Assembly: GCF_950295315.1 (NCBI RefSeq)
Contig: NC_080177.1
Span: 78,803,589 to 78,867,588 of the forward strand
Direction of reading: 5' to 3'
Source: Erinaceus europaeus
Taxonomy: Eukaryota; Chordata; Mammalia; Eulipotyphla; Erinaceidae
DNA length: 64,000 nt
Shown here piece after piece: positions 11,787 to 21,128 of the stretch. Numbering within the stretch: the stretch's first letter is position 1; every line of letters begins with the position of its first letter. The translations under genes and the position numbers were made by a program. The notes under the pieces were generated by a model that ran no database searches, had not been told where the DNA came from, and saw only the letters and a program-made list of their open reading frames with translations.

Positions 11787-11800
11787 CCATTGTGTGCTCC
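10555..11800. repeat. 1.25-kb minisatellite, 16-bp 'TGTGTGTACTCCATTG' unit
   Basis: Imperfect tandem array whose main unit is 'TACTCCATTGTGTGTG'. Variants insert or delete TG pairs (14-20 bp), use 'TATGTGAATG' spacers (10770-10860) or CCATAG for CCATTG (from about 11120). The right end (11715-11783) is nearly pure (TG)n, so the array probably grew by interrupted expansion of a TG repeat. All six frames are largely stop-free because of the composition. Confidence 0.97.
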
Positions 11801-11921
11801 TGGAGGAGGGCAATGAATGGGGTACAGCTGTGATGCCCATTGATGCTAAGAGTCACTAAATGCTGACAGACAGGACGAGGTTTTGGGTATCAGACTTAGA
11901 TCTGACTTAGAGTTGGACTTG

Positions 11922-12490
11922 TAGGAAGTCGGGCGGTAGCATGGCAGGTTAAGCACACATGGTGTAAAGGGCAAGGAAAGGCTTAAGAATCCTGGTTCAG
12001 GTAGTCGGGCTGTAGCGCAGCGGGTTAAGCGCAGGTGGTGCAAAGCACAAGGACCGGCATAAGGATCCCGGTTCGAACCCCGGCTCCCCACCTGCAGGGG
12101 AGTCGCTTCACAGGCGGTGAAGCAGGTCTGCAGGTGTCTATCTTTCCCCCTCTCTGTCTTCCTCTCCTCTCTCCATTTCTCTCTGTCCTATCCAACAATG
12201 ACAACAACAATAATAACTACAACAATAAAACAACAAGGGCAACAAAAGGGAATAAATAAATAAAACAAATATTAAAAAAAAAAAAAAGAATCCTGGTTCA
12301 AGTCCCCTGGCTTCCCACCTGCAGGGGGTCGCTTTACAGGCGGTGAAGCAGGTCTGCAGGTATCTATCTTTCTCTCCACATCCGTCTTCCCCTCCTCTCT
12401 CCAGTTCTCTTTGTCCTATCCAACAACAATGATATCAATAACAACAACAGTGATAACTACAACAATAAAAAAACAATGGCAACAAAAAAA
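11922..12490 (+). mobile_element. SINE family B split by a younger SINE
   Basis: The outer element occupies 11922-11999 and resumes at 12301-12490. The left part ends at 'AAGAATCCTGGTTCA' in its box B. That 15-mer is repeated at 12286-12300, and the outer SINE continues with 'AGTCCCCTGGCTTCCC' and a CAACAA-rich tail. Confidence 0.93.
12000..12285 (+). mobile_element. SINE family B, young nested insertion
   Basis: It has a near-intact head: box A-like 'TAGCGCAGCGGGTTAAGCG' and box B 'GGTTCGAACCCC'. The body has 'GGGGAGTCGCTTCACAGGCG' and the tail CAACAA, AATAAATAAATAAA then A14. It is flanked by the 15-bp TSD at 11985-11999 and 12286-12300. Retained CpGs suggest recent insertion. Confidence 0.96.
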
Positions 12491-12499
12491 GTTGAACTT

Positions 12500-12590
12500 G
12501 TTAACTAAATGTGTAACTTGCTCTCAACTCGTTTAACTTCTTTGAACTTCCATGTCCTCATCTGCAAGGATGAGTGTATTATCTGTTGCA
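12500..12590 (+). mobile_element. MIR-like fragment
   Basis: Degenerate match to the MIR core: 'TTTAACTTCTTTGAACTTC' then 'GTCCTCATCTGCAAGGATG'. The family is recognised from memory, without alignment. Confidence 0.5.
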
Positions 12591-12747
12591 AAGCATCACT
12601 GAAATCATATTCATGAAGTGATGAATCCAATTTCTAAAGATCCCAATAAACAATTACTATTATAACTATTATTGGATGGTGAGCTATTTCACACTTATTA
12701 TTTTGCCTTAAAATGTCCATTATGATTTCCATGATATGACAGGCTTT

Positions 12748-12850
12748 CTAATTAAGAGCCTGGGCTTTGGAAATTGATGGATGATGTTTAGAATTCTGCA
12801 TCACGGCCACTTCTCTGCTTTGTAACCTTAAGCATAGTGCAGAGCTTTAA
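12748..12850 (+). mobile_element. MIR-like fragment
   Basis: It reads 'AAGAGCCTGGGCTTTGGAAA', a degenerate middle, then 'CCACTTCTCTGCTTTGTAACC', in the order expected for MIR. Confidence 0.6.
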
Positions 12851-12904
12851 AAAAAAAAACAACATGGTGTCAGGGAATAAACCCAGGGCCCCATATATGT
12901 GTAA

Positions 12905-13105
12905 TGCTACTGAGCGCACCTGGTTAAGTGCACACACCACTGTGCACAAGGGCCTGGGTTCAAGCCCCCGCTCCCCACCTGCAAGGGGAAAGCTTCACGA
13001 GTGGTGACGCAGGGCTGCAGGTGTCTCTCTGTCTCTCTCCCTCTCTACTCCCTTCTCCCCTCTCAATTTCTCTGTGTCTCTATCCAATAAGAAATTAATT
13101 AATCA
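12905..13105 (+). mobile_element. SINE family A
   Basis: Head 'CGCACCTGGTTAAGTGCACA', box B 'GGGTTCAAGCCCCC', 'GGGGAAAGCTTCACGAGTGG' and 'CTCTATCCAATAAGAAATTAA'. The first few head bases are degraded. Confidence 0.9.
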
Positions 13106-13148
13106 CCTAAAATGATGTAATGACATTGAGCTGCCTCCTTGAGCCAAA

Positions 13149-13335
13149 TTTTATTGTATGTCTGTGACAGAGAGCAGGAGAGAGTTAAAGTGCTCTGCTA
13201 CCCATGGATAACCATCCGTTTGCATCCCAGGTGTTGTCCTTAGTGGTTTCAAGTAGTACAAAGGGATTGAGCCCTGAGCCTTATAATGAGAAGCATGTAC
13301 CCTACCTGCTGAACAGCCTCCTGGTCCCCAAGGGC
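13149..13335 (-). mobile_element. old tRNA-derived SINE (A/D-like)
   Basis: Minus-strand element with 'TTTTATTGTATGTCTGTGAC' tail side, GA-rich body, 'GGGATTGAGCCCTGAGCC' at the box B position and a head complement ending 'CCTCCTGGTCCCC'. Strongly diverged. Confidence 0.6.
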
Positions 13336-13354
13336 TTATTTTGGACTTATTTTC

Positions 13355-13527
13355 CATTTAAGATTTACTTACTTATTTATGCAAGCATTCATCAAGGAGA
13401 GGCAAGAGAGAGAGAGAAAGGGAGGAAGGGAGAGAGAACCAGAGCATCACTCTGGCATATGTGATAGATGCTGAGAATCAAACTGGCTAGCAAGGAACTC
13501 TACACACTGTGCCACTTCCCAGATCGC
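13355..13527 (-). mobile_element. SINE family D
   Basis: The tail complement is 'TTTAAGATTTACTTACTTATT'-like, followed by GA-rich body, 'CAGAGCATCACTCTGGCAT', a decayed box B and 'CTGTGCCACTTCCCAG' at the head. It sits beside another minus-strand SINE. Confidence 0.8.
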
Positions 13528-13689
13528 ACAGGTACTAAACTTCTTAACCCCTGAAGTAGGAGCCAGGTCACTGATTTGGTAGCCATAGAGAGGGTGTCAT
13601 TGAGACAGATTAGCATCGTCTCCAGCAAGGGGTAGCATGGAAGAAATACAAGCACCAGAGATGTAGAAACAGAGATGGTTCCTAAGCTG

Positions 13690-14425
13690 ATCACGGGCCC
13701 CAGATCACATCACATCGATGGGGTTTACAGTCAACAGTAGCTATACAACTTTCCCATATTTGGGAGCTACTCTTTACCCTGATCCAGTTTTCTGGTCCCT
13801 TTTCCAGCCATGACATCATCTCCCCAGACAATAACTTGGATCCAGCTGCATATCAGATTTTAGGCTCGGGGGGAAAAGTAAAAATAAGATTAGTATAGTC
13901 ACAGGCCCCTTGGAATATAGCTAACTAAAATCTGCCTACTAGCTATCTACAAAATGGAGGAACACCCCCCCCCCCCCCGCCCAACTCTTCATCTGCACTA
14001 CTCCAGCCTTTAGGTTCATGATTAGTCAACAATTTGTTTTGGCTTTGTATGCTAACTCTCTTTTCAGCCACCAGGTTCCAGATGCTAGCATGATGCCAAC
14101 CCGACTTCCCTAGACAGACAAACCCACCAATGTGTCCTGGAGCTCCACTTCCCCAGAACCCTGCCCCACTAGGGAAAGAGAGAGACAGGCTGGGAGTATG
14201 GATCCACCTGCCAATGTCCATGTTCAGTGGGGAAGCAATTACAGAAGCCAGACCTTCCACCTTCTGCATCCCACAATGACCCTGGGTCCATACTCCCAGA
14301 GGGATAAAGAACAGGAAAGCTATCAGGGGAGGGGATGGGATATGGAGTTCTGGTGGTGGGAACTGTGTGGAGTTGTACCCCTCTTATCCTATGTTTTTGT
14401 CAATGTTTCCTTTTAATAAATAAAA
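13690..14425 (+). mobile_element. Repeat R, tail variant I, 5'-truncated
   Basis: From 'GGGGTTTACAGTCAACAG' through 'CCATGACATCATCTCCCCAG', a 14-base C run (13966-13979), 'CACCAGGTTCCAGATGCTAG', 'GGGAGTATGGATCCACCTGC' and 'GTGTGGAGTTGTACCCCTC' to the tail 'CCTTTTAATAAATAAAA'. The antisense frame 14269-13943 is open for 108 codons, a feature shared with other R copies. Confidence 0.8.
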
Positions 14426-14429
14426 CAAA

Positions 14430-14521
14430 ATAAAATAAAAAGAAATGAAGAAGAAGAAGGAGAAGAAGAAGGAGAAGGAGGAGAAGGAGGAGGAGGAAGA
14501 GGAGGAGGAGGAGGAGGAAAG
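14430..14521. repeat. GAA/GGA purine tract at the tail of R
   Basis: A/G-only sequence moving from AAAT-rich tail to AGAAGG to GGA repeats. The A-rich end of the R copy probably seeded it. Confidence 0.93.
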
Positions 14522-15186
14522 AAACGGAGATGGCAAGTGCCTAACTGCTGTGGTGTACACTGGAGAGGGCCGAGTTGCTGCAGGGAGGCTACCCCAGTCC
14601 ATCTGTGACTGCGATCACAGAGACTCCTCGCTGATCAACACAGTAAATGCCACCATCTGCCCAGTGCAGCAAGTCCCATCAGAAGAAACCTCATAGAGTT
14701 CACACCCATATTTCTCTAAGACCCACAGCTCTGCCAGTGGATTCCGGACTCTCAGAGGGATTATACCAAAGACACAAACAGTACTTCAGCCCAGAAGCAA
14801 GACTGAGTAGCTGGCAAGATACCCAGCTCCTTTAGCATTTGAGTTATGCAGCATCAGGGATGAGGGTGGAGAACCGCAGCACTAGCTGAGGCTGCCAGCT
14901 CCACCAATGCCCATAGATGGACAATGACTGAAGCCAGCGGTCTGGGTCTGAATGTTCCCATGTCTCTTGTCTCCCTCATCCAGTCCTTGCTGAATGGGCC
15001 TTTGAAACCCTGGAGAAAGGTGCTGCTGGCTGATGCAGAACAAAGAGAGCCTCCTTGGGGCTTTTGTTTGTGGAAGCTGTCACCTCTTTCAGGGAGAGGC
15101 ATGTTATTAAAAGCCTGTGAGACTTGGGTAAGCAATACAGAATGACACAGGGTTCCTGAGATCCTGCAATGGCATGCCTTTCATAT
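14522..15186. other. low-copy, GC-richer DNA
   Basis: About 660 bp without recognised repeats. Short frames at 14445-14696 and 14924-15145 match nothing I know. The latter ends at a 'TTGGGTAAGC' splice-donor-like site, too little for an exon call. Confidence 0.5.
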
Positions 15187-15248
15187 TGTTTTTATGGCTT
15201 TATTATTCATTTGTTGAGCAAAGATAGAGAAATTGAGAGGAGAGGGAA

Positions 15249-15285
<37 letters not shown>

Positions 15286-15404
15286 CGTGCAGCATTGCTT
15301 CACCACTTGTGAGGACTCCCCTCCCCCTCTCCCATAGGGGCTTGAACCCAGGTCCTTGAGCATAGTAACACGTGAGCTCAACCCGGTACACCAACATCCA
15401 GTCC
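15187..15404 (-). mobile_element. SINE family A
   Basis: Minus-strand copy with a GA-rich tract (15228-15285), 'GGGGCTTGAACCCAGGTCC' and a head complement 'GTGAGCTCAACCCGGTACACC'. The 'CTGCAGGGGGAA' segment is altered to a CCCCT-rich stretch. Confidence 0.85.
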
Positions 15405-15505
15405 TTGACTTTGCTATTCAGATTGCATTGTAAAGCAGAGAATGTGTACAGAATGTATGGCCCATCCTGTCTTCCACTTTGAGATTCTATTGGATTTGTA
15501 ATCTA

Positions 15506-15692
15506 GGGGGGCAGGCAGTAGCGCAGTGGATTAAGCACACATGGCACAAAGCACAAGGACCGGCATAAGGATCCGGGTTTGATCCCCCAGCCCCCCACCT
15601 GCAAGGTGGTCACTTCACAGGCGGTGAAGCAGGTCTGCAGGTGTCTATCTTTCTCTCCCCATCTCCGTCTTCCCCTTCTCTCTCCATTTCTG
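15506..15692 (+). mobile_element. SINE family B, 3' truncated at an inversion joint
   Basis: Good B head ('GGCAGTAGCGCAGTGGATTAAG', box B 'GGGTTTGATCCCCC') through 'TCTCTCCATTTCTG', where a minus-strand B tail takes over. Confidence 0.9.
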
Positions 15693-15802
15693 ATTCTTTA
15701 TTTTTTTAAAGAATTTTTTAAATATTTATTTCCTTTTTGTTGTCCTCGTTTTTATTGTTGTTGTAGTTATTATTGTTGTTGTCGTCATTGTTAGATAGAA
15801 TC
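15693..15802 (-). mobile_element. SINE family B tail, inverted
   Basis: The + strand reads the complement of the B tail: T-rich, 'TTTTTGTTGTCCTCG', 'TTGTTGTAGTTATTATTG'. It ends at 'GTTAGATAGAATC', the start of the CT body. With the previous feature it looks like one element with an inverted 3' half, or two colliding elements. Confidence 0.85.
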
Positions 15803-15814
15803 CATGAGATTCCA

Positions 15815-15861
15815 GGCATTATTATTATTATTATTATTATTATTTAGTAGTAGTAGTAGTA
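15815..15861. repeat. (TTA)n/(TAG)n compound microsatellite
   Basis: About nine ATT units, then five TAG units. It lies at the tail end of the adjacent minus-strand R copy. Confidence 0.95.
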
Positions 15862-16085
15862 TTGATGTAATAATGATCAACAAGACCACAGGATAAGAGG
15901 GGTACAATTCCACACAGTTCCCACCACCAGAGTTCCATATCCCATTCCCTCCATTGGAAGCTTTCCTGTTCTTTATCCCTCTGGGAGTATGGACCCAGAA
16001 TCATTATGGGGTGCAAAAGATGGAAGGTCTGGCTTCTGTAATTGCTTCTCTACTGGACATGGGCATTGGCAGGTCGATCCCCAGC
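15862..16085 (-). mobile_element. Repeat R, tail variant I, short copy
   Basis: The + strand shows 'GGATAAGAGGGGTACAATTC', 'CCACCACCAGAGTTCC', 'CTCTGGGAGTATGGACCC' and 'GTAATTGCTTCTCTACTGG', the complement of the last 220 bp of R. Confidence 0.85.
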
Positions 16086-16209
16086 CAGGCGTTATGTTTT
16101 ATGTAACACCATATGGATAAAAGAGGAAGCTCTGTAGAGTTAGAAGGATCTCTGTGAAAATAGAGTCTAAAAGTTCAGGAAAAAGAGCAACAGAAAAATC
16201 ACTCAGATC

Positions 16210-16497
16210 ATTTTTTAAAAAAATATTTATTAATTAATTACTTTTTGTTGCTCTTCTTGTTTTATTGTTGTAGTTATTATTGATGTCATTGTTGTTGGAT
16301 AGGACAGAGAGAAATGGAGAGAGGAGGGGAAGACAAAGAGAGCGAGAGAAAGACAGACACCTACAGACCTGCTTCACCGCCTGTGAAGCGATGCCCCTGT
16401 AGGTGGGGAGCCGGGGGCTTGAACTGGGATCTTTACACTGGTCCTTGCGCTTTGCTCCACCTGCGCTTAGCCCGCTGTGCTACTGCCCAACTCCCCG
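16210..16497 (-). mobile_element. SINE family B, full length
   Basis: It has a T-rich and ATTGTTG-rich tail complement, 'GGGGAGCCGGGGGCTTGAAC' and the head complement 'CGCTTAGCCCGCTGTGCTAC'. Similar flanks 'GATCATTTT' and 'GATCAAATTTT' may be a TSD. Confidence 0.93.
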
Positions 16498-16522
16498 GAT
16501 CAAATTTTATACAACATAACTA

Positions 16523-16572
16523 GGGGGCTGGGTAGTGTCACACCAAGTTGAGTGCACACATTACAATATAAT
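16523..16572 (+). mobile_element. SINE head fragment (A-like)
   Basis: Only the head 'GGGGGCTGGGTAGTGTCACA..GTTGAGTGCACACATTACA' is present. The element stops before box B. Confidence 0.7.
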
Positions 16573-16883
16573 CAGAGAGAGAAGTTTAGCAACAAGTAAA
16601 TAGTTTCAGAGAGAATGAAAGCATACCAACGACATTTCTGTATTTGCCAACAAATAATAAGATATCGTGAAAGAGCAATGACTTATTCCTCAGAATACGT
16701 CAGAACTAGAAGACTTTGAGAAATGAGGTGACAGAATTTGAGGATCAGAAATTTTAGAAATAAAGACTCAGGAGGACTTGGGGAGTCCATTAAAAATACA
16801 CGCGTGGCCAGAGACTGACTTAGCAGGTAGTGATCAGGGCTCTTCTCTGTCTGTGCGCATCTCCCATGAAAAGGCATAACTAA
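16573..16883. other. AT-rich low-copy DNA
   Basis: About 310 bp without a recognised repeat or gene. Confidence 0.45.
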
Positions 16884-17190
16884 GGGGGGCCTGTGGGTGG
16901 TGGCACACCCAAGTAAGCACATTTAGCACTAAGCGCAAGGACCGAGCAAGGATCCCGGTTCGAGCCCCTGGCTCCAAACCTGCAAGGGGAGGAGGTTGCT
17001 TCACAAGTGGTGAAGCAGGTCTGCAGGTGTCTCTCTTTCTCTCCCTATCTCTGTCTTTGCCTCCTCTCTATCCTATCCAATAAAATGGAAAAAAATAGCC
17101 ACCAGGAGTAGTGGATTCATAGTGTCAGCACTGAGCCCCAGTGATAATCCTGGAGGCTAAAGATGCAAAAAACATAAATAAATAAAAATA
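16884..17190 (+). mobile_element. SINE family C, full length
   Basis: Head with 'AGCACATTTAGCACTAAGCG', box B 'GGTTCGAGCCCC', 'CCAATAAAATGG', 'CCACCAGGAGTAGTGG', 'GATAATCCTGGAGGC' and an AAATAAATAAAAATAA end. Confidence 0.93.
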
Positions 17191-17409
17191 AACGAACGGT
17201 TTTAACCAATACTTGAATGTAATCAAGAGGAAATGTAAAGTTTTGAAAGTGAAAAAAAATGAAGGCATAAAAAAATGCTACAAGGGAATACGACAAATAC
17301 AATGAAGACATAACATGAGGATAGTAGAAGTCTCTGAAGAAATAAAAAGTGAAGCAGGAGCACATTACATTATAAATATACATTTAAAAAATTGAATGAA
17401 GAAAACTAC

Positions 17410-17515
17410 TGAGATGCAAGAAAGTCTAGCCCCAGGTTCATCCCAACATCATCATAAACCGAAGCTGAGCAGTGCTCTGGTAAATAAAATACCTATCAAA
17501 GAACACACAAAACTC
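17410..17515 (+). mobile_element. SINE family E, diverged
   Basis: Diagnostic end 'GAAGCTGAGCAGTGCTCTGG' preceded by 'CCCAGGTTCATCCC'. The head is decayed. Confidence 0.65.
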
Positions 17516-17559
17516 TCAACACCATGTTATGATCTAGTAAAATGCCCCTAATATAAAGA

Positions 17560-17648
17560 GTGTCAGGAGAAGCAGTGTAATAGTATATAGTTCTTACATG
17601 ACTGAGGTCCTCAGTTCAATTCCCTATGCCACATATGCCACAGTGATG

Positions 17649-17683
<35 letters not shown>

Positions 17684-17770
17684 GTTTTCTCTCTCTCGTT
17701 CTCTCTCTCTCATTACCTATCCATCTCTATCCGTTTAGTAAATAAATCTTTTTTTAAAGACTTTAATTTA
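17560..17770 (+). mobile_element. SINE family D
   Basis: 'CTGAGGTCCTCAGTTCAATTC' and 'CCACATATGCCACAGTGATG', then a long (TC)n (17650-17712), then 'TTTAGTAAATAAATC'. Typical D order. Confidence 0.75.
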
Positions 17771-17779
17771 AAAAAATCC

Positions 17780-18055
17780 TCTGGCTTCCAGATAGAAGCA
17801 GAATGTGACTTAGAAGAGAAACCAGACTATCAGAATTTTATAGCAATGCTTTTGTCAGAAACAAGTGAAAATGATATGTTCGGGATATTCGAGGAAAGAG
17901 AATACAAGTTACGGATTTATAGCCATCAAAACTGGGCCTCTAGCAGAGCACACAAATCATTTTCAATGTGTAAGAGTTGATGTATTCCAAATCCTTTCCT
18001 AAGGAATCTACTAGAGAGTGAGTTTCATTCAACTAAGTGATCAGAGAATATGTAG
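17780..18055 (+). mobile_element. ancient L1/HAL1-like fragment
   Basis: Resembles the old mammalian L1 segment with 'TTGTCAGAAACAAGTGAAAA', 'GAGAATACAAGTTACGG' and 'AGCACACAAATCATTTTCAA'. Read as decayed L1 from memory of the family. Confidence 0.45.
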
Positions 18056-18262
18056 GGGTCGGGTGGTGAGGGCACATGTTACAGTGCACAAGGACCCAGG
18101 TTCAAAGCCCCCAGTCCCCACCTGCAGGAGGAAAGCTTTTTGAGTGGGGGAGCAGGGCTGCAGTTATCTCTCTGTTTCTATTGCCCCCTTCCTCTCGATT
18201 TCTGGCTGTCTCTACCCAACAAGCAAATAAAGATGATAAAAAAAAGATTAAAAGAATTTTAT
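18056..18262 (+). mobile_element. SINE family A
   Basis: It has 'ACATGTTACAGTGCACAAGG', 'CCCACCTGCAGGAGGAAAGC', 'CTCGATTTCTGGCTGTCTC' and the tail 'CAAATAAAGATGATAAAA'. About 12 bases of the box A region are missing. Confidence 0.92.
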
Positions 18263-18298
18263 AAAAAGAGAGAATATCTATCATAAAAATAATGGTCA

Positions 18299-18500
18299 GG
18301 GGGCTGGGCAGTGGCACACCTGGTTGAGCACACACAATATCGTGTGCAAAGATCTGAGTTTGAGCCCCTAGTCCCCACCCAAAGGAGAGAAACTTCATGA
18401 GCAGAGAAGTAGGTCTGCGGGTATCTTTCTCTCCCTCTCTCCCTCTCCCTCCCCTCTCAATTTCTCTTTGTTCTATCCAATAAAATAAATTTTAAAAAAG
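18299..18500 (+). mobile_element. SINE family A/C head and body
   Basis: 'GGCAGTGGCACACCTGGTTGAG', box B 'GAGTTTGAGCCCC', pyrimidine tract and 'CCAATAAAATAAATTTTAAAA'. Lies directly after another + copy. Confidence 0.9.
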
Positions 18501-18629
18501 AAGATATTGGTCAACATTAGCACTTTTAAACTAAGGCTTAATATTAAATGAGATTAAAATTAGAGAGAGTATAGTGTGTACTAACTGTTGTCAGAAAACA
18601 ACTATTAGGTATAACTATTTCATAAAAAT

Positions 18630-18702
18630 GGACCAAAAATGGCTACCAGGGGCAGTGGATTCACAGCGCAGGCACTGAGCTCCAGCAATAACCCTAGTGG
18701 AA
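18630..18702 (+). mobile_element. isolated C-type 3' module
   Basis: 'AAAATGGCTACCAGGGGCAGTGG' to 'AATAACCCTAGTGG' without head or body. It may be the separated tail of the element ending at 18500. Confidence 0.8.
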
Positions 18703-18751
18703 GGAAGGAAGACAAAAATGCACATTAATATAAAAGATTAAACCCTTGGCC

Positions 18752-19003
18752 AAGAGGTGGTGCAACCAGTAAAGTGAACAATTTACCATGTTTGAGGACC
18801 TGGGTTCAAATCTCCGGTCCCCACATGCAGTTAGGGAGCTCAGGAGGTGTGAGGCAGACTGTAGCTATCTCTCACCCTCTCTTATCCTATTTCTCTCTGT
18901 CTGTATCATAATAAAAATTTTAAAATAAAAGGAAAACATGGTCACTGGCAGTTGTGTGCTCATCATTGCAAACACCAAGTCCCAGCAATAAACTCGGTGA
19001 CAA
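18752..19003 (+). mobile_element. SINE family C, diverged
   Basis: Head 'GGCCAAGAGGTGGTGCAACC', 'GGGTTCAAATCTCC' at box B, CT body, 'AATAAAAATTTT' and a decayed C module ending 'AGCAATAAACTCGGTGAC'. Confidence 0.75.
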
Positions 19004-19892
19004 TAAAATGTTCTTTTTAGTAATAATAACTGGTAGCAGTAGTCGTCGTAGTCGTGAATGTGTAATGTGTGAGAGAAGACAAAGGAGCATTTGTGAAATA
19101 TTCGAGTCTAGCGTCCTTTCTGAGCAAGATACTAAAGAACCAAGATTCTAGAGGTCGAAACAGGGCAACAGAGATGAATATAGAAGAGAGCAAGTAAAAA
19201 CCCTGTGATTCTGAATTGTATTTGATAAACATATATGTAAAGGTATTTCCTAGCTCATCAAAGAAAAGATGCTTAAGAAAATAACAAAATCAACAACTTA
19301 GTCTATAGTTTTGAAACATCATTTCCCCATGAAATGAAATGGAGTTTTCTTGGAGAAATGATCAATTCCTGATGTGGGGCAAGAAATGTTCAAGATGAGC
19401 CTGAAACACATACAGAAGGAATCAGGGTGTTAGAATCCAGTGAAAGGAGCCAGGGACCAAGTTGAAGCAGCCTCGACTGATCAAAGAACGAGAGAATTGA
19501 ATTTTAATAAGGATAAGGACAGACGCTGCTAGATAACTTCCCAATATATTTAAACCCTTTAAGATAAAAGTTAATAAATTTTGAATTATGACATACTAAT
19601 CATATATTTGTATTAATATAAATTACATTTTTTCTCAGAAGGAAGAACGAGCTATAGCTGAGAAGGAAGACATGGAGGGACTTCAGAGACATTCAGGAGA
19701 AATAATTCTGCCATATTTATGGTTTTTACATAGATGGTAACTACCAAAAAAAAAAAAAAAACAAAACTAAGTAGTGGTTCTCAAATCAAAGCATGCATGG
19801 AGTGCTTTGTTAAAACAGAGGTCCTATCTCTTTGTTTATTATCTAGTCAGTTTTTACAGAAGCTCAAACATTTGTATTTCTATAAAGTTCTT
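19004..19892. other. AT-rich low-copy DNA
   Basis: About 890 bp with an A run at 19746. The text near 19320-19370 faintly suggests old L1 sequence, but I cannot support that call. No gene seen. Confidence 0.45.
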
Positions 19893-20170
19893 TTGTTTTT
19901 AATATTTTATTTATTCATTTATATATTTAAATGAGAGATACAAAGAGAAAGAAAGGTAGGTGTTAGGTAGGTAGGTGGGTAGATGGATGGATGGATGGAT
20001 GGATGGATGGATGGATGGATGGATGGATGGATGATAGACAGATGATGGATAGATGACAGATACCAGAGCACTGCTCAGTTCCAGTTTATGATAGTACAGG
20101 GTATTGAACCTGGGACCTCTGAGAGTCAAGCACGACAGTCTTTTGCATATCCATTACGCTGTCTCCCACA
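19893..20170 (-). mobile_element. SINE family D/E with internal (ATGG)n
   Basis: The tail complement 'TTTTAATATTTTATTTATTC' and GA body are followed by a tetranucleotide tract, then 'CAGAGCACTGCTCAGTTCC', 'GGTATTGAACCTGGGACC' and 'TTTTGCATATCCATTACGC', the family E head complement. Confidence 0.8.
19979..20034. repeat. (GATG)n tetranucleotide microsatellite
   Basis: About thirteen tandem GATG units inside a minus-strand SINE. Confidence 0.97.
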
Positions 20171-20937
20171 TCTCCTAACAAGTTCTAAGATGTTGATAGA
20201 ACTGCGAATAAGGAAACCATACTTCAAGAACCTACATTTAAGCTAGAATTTTGAGTTTTACTTTTCAATATAAAAATTAAATCAGTGATTGAATAAATGA
20301 ATGGAGGAGGAGAGGGAGGATGGATGGATGGATGGATAGGCTGAACTGGTGAAAACTTGGGAGGGTGACAAAACTAGTGGGAAATGATATCAATAATGTA
20401 AGAATACTATCTAAGCACTTGTTCTATACTTGGCATTTCTTAACTCAGCCATGTGCTGTACAATCACTGCTTGCGGTGTGTTCCAATGTGACATTTCTCA
20501 ATCATTATCTGAGATTCTCATTCCCAAAGAAGAGTTGTAATGTTCTCTGTGCGCATGTGGAAGACATCCTGTAATGTAATATTGATACGGTTGAGCACTG
20601 TTTTCATTTACTTTATAAAAAAAATAAGTATTACATGAACAAAGTCTATGCCTGTATATCTCTCAACTATCATGCACTTTTTTTGATTAAAGACAAATTC
20701 ACTTTATACAACTTCTGGCATCTCTAGAAGGCTCCCAGAGGAAAGTTTAGAAAATACAAATTCTGTTTATATAAATTATCGACTAAGTATCTATCTGCAG
20801 TCTTTATCCTCTCAACATAAATATCCAGACTAAAAGAAAAGACAAAGTGTACCTGAGAGCAAGGATAAAAATCTGGTATAGCTGCAATGTGAGAGACTGA
20901 ATTTTAGAGATTGGAGCCCTAGAAATATTTCCTGAGG
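20171..20937. other. low-copy DNA
   Basis: No repeat family or gene is recognised apart from a short (GGAT)n at about 20318-20338. Confidence 0.5.
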
Positions 20938-21128
20938 GACCAGGCAGTGGCGCACCCGGTTAAGTACACACATTACAGTGCACAAGGACCCGGGTTCAAG
21001 CCCCTGATCCCCACCTGCAGGGGGAAAGCTTCACGAGTGGTGAAGTAGGGCTGCAGGCATCTGTCTCTCCTCTATCTTCCCTTCTCAATTTCTCTCTGTC
21101 TCTATCTAATAAATAAAATTTAAAAAAG
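20938..21128 (+). mobile_element. SINE family A, well preserved
   Basis: 'CAGTGGCGCACCCGGTTAAG', box B 'GGGTTCAAGCCCC', 'GGGGGAAAGCTTCACGAGTGG', 'CTATCTAATAAATAAAATTT' and an A-rich end. A shortened pyrimidine tract is the only defect. Confidence 0.95.

Noticed and set aside
10570..11790. CRISPR-like regular array
   Set aside because: Units are contiguous and differ by TG pairs. There are no unique spacers, and the DNA is mammalian.
10432..11856. Long ORFs of 152-437 codons over the TG/CCATTG array
   Set aside because: Pure products of a stop-free tandem repeat, open in several frames on both strands. No gene signals.
12003..12093. tRNA gene in a SINE head (box A and box B present)
   Set aside because: The same head recurs dozens of times with SINE bodies attached, the cloverleaf spacing is not that of a functional tRNA, and the copy has a TSD and poly-A tail.
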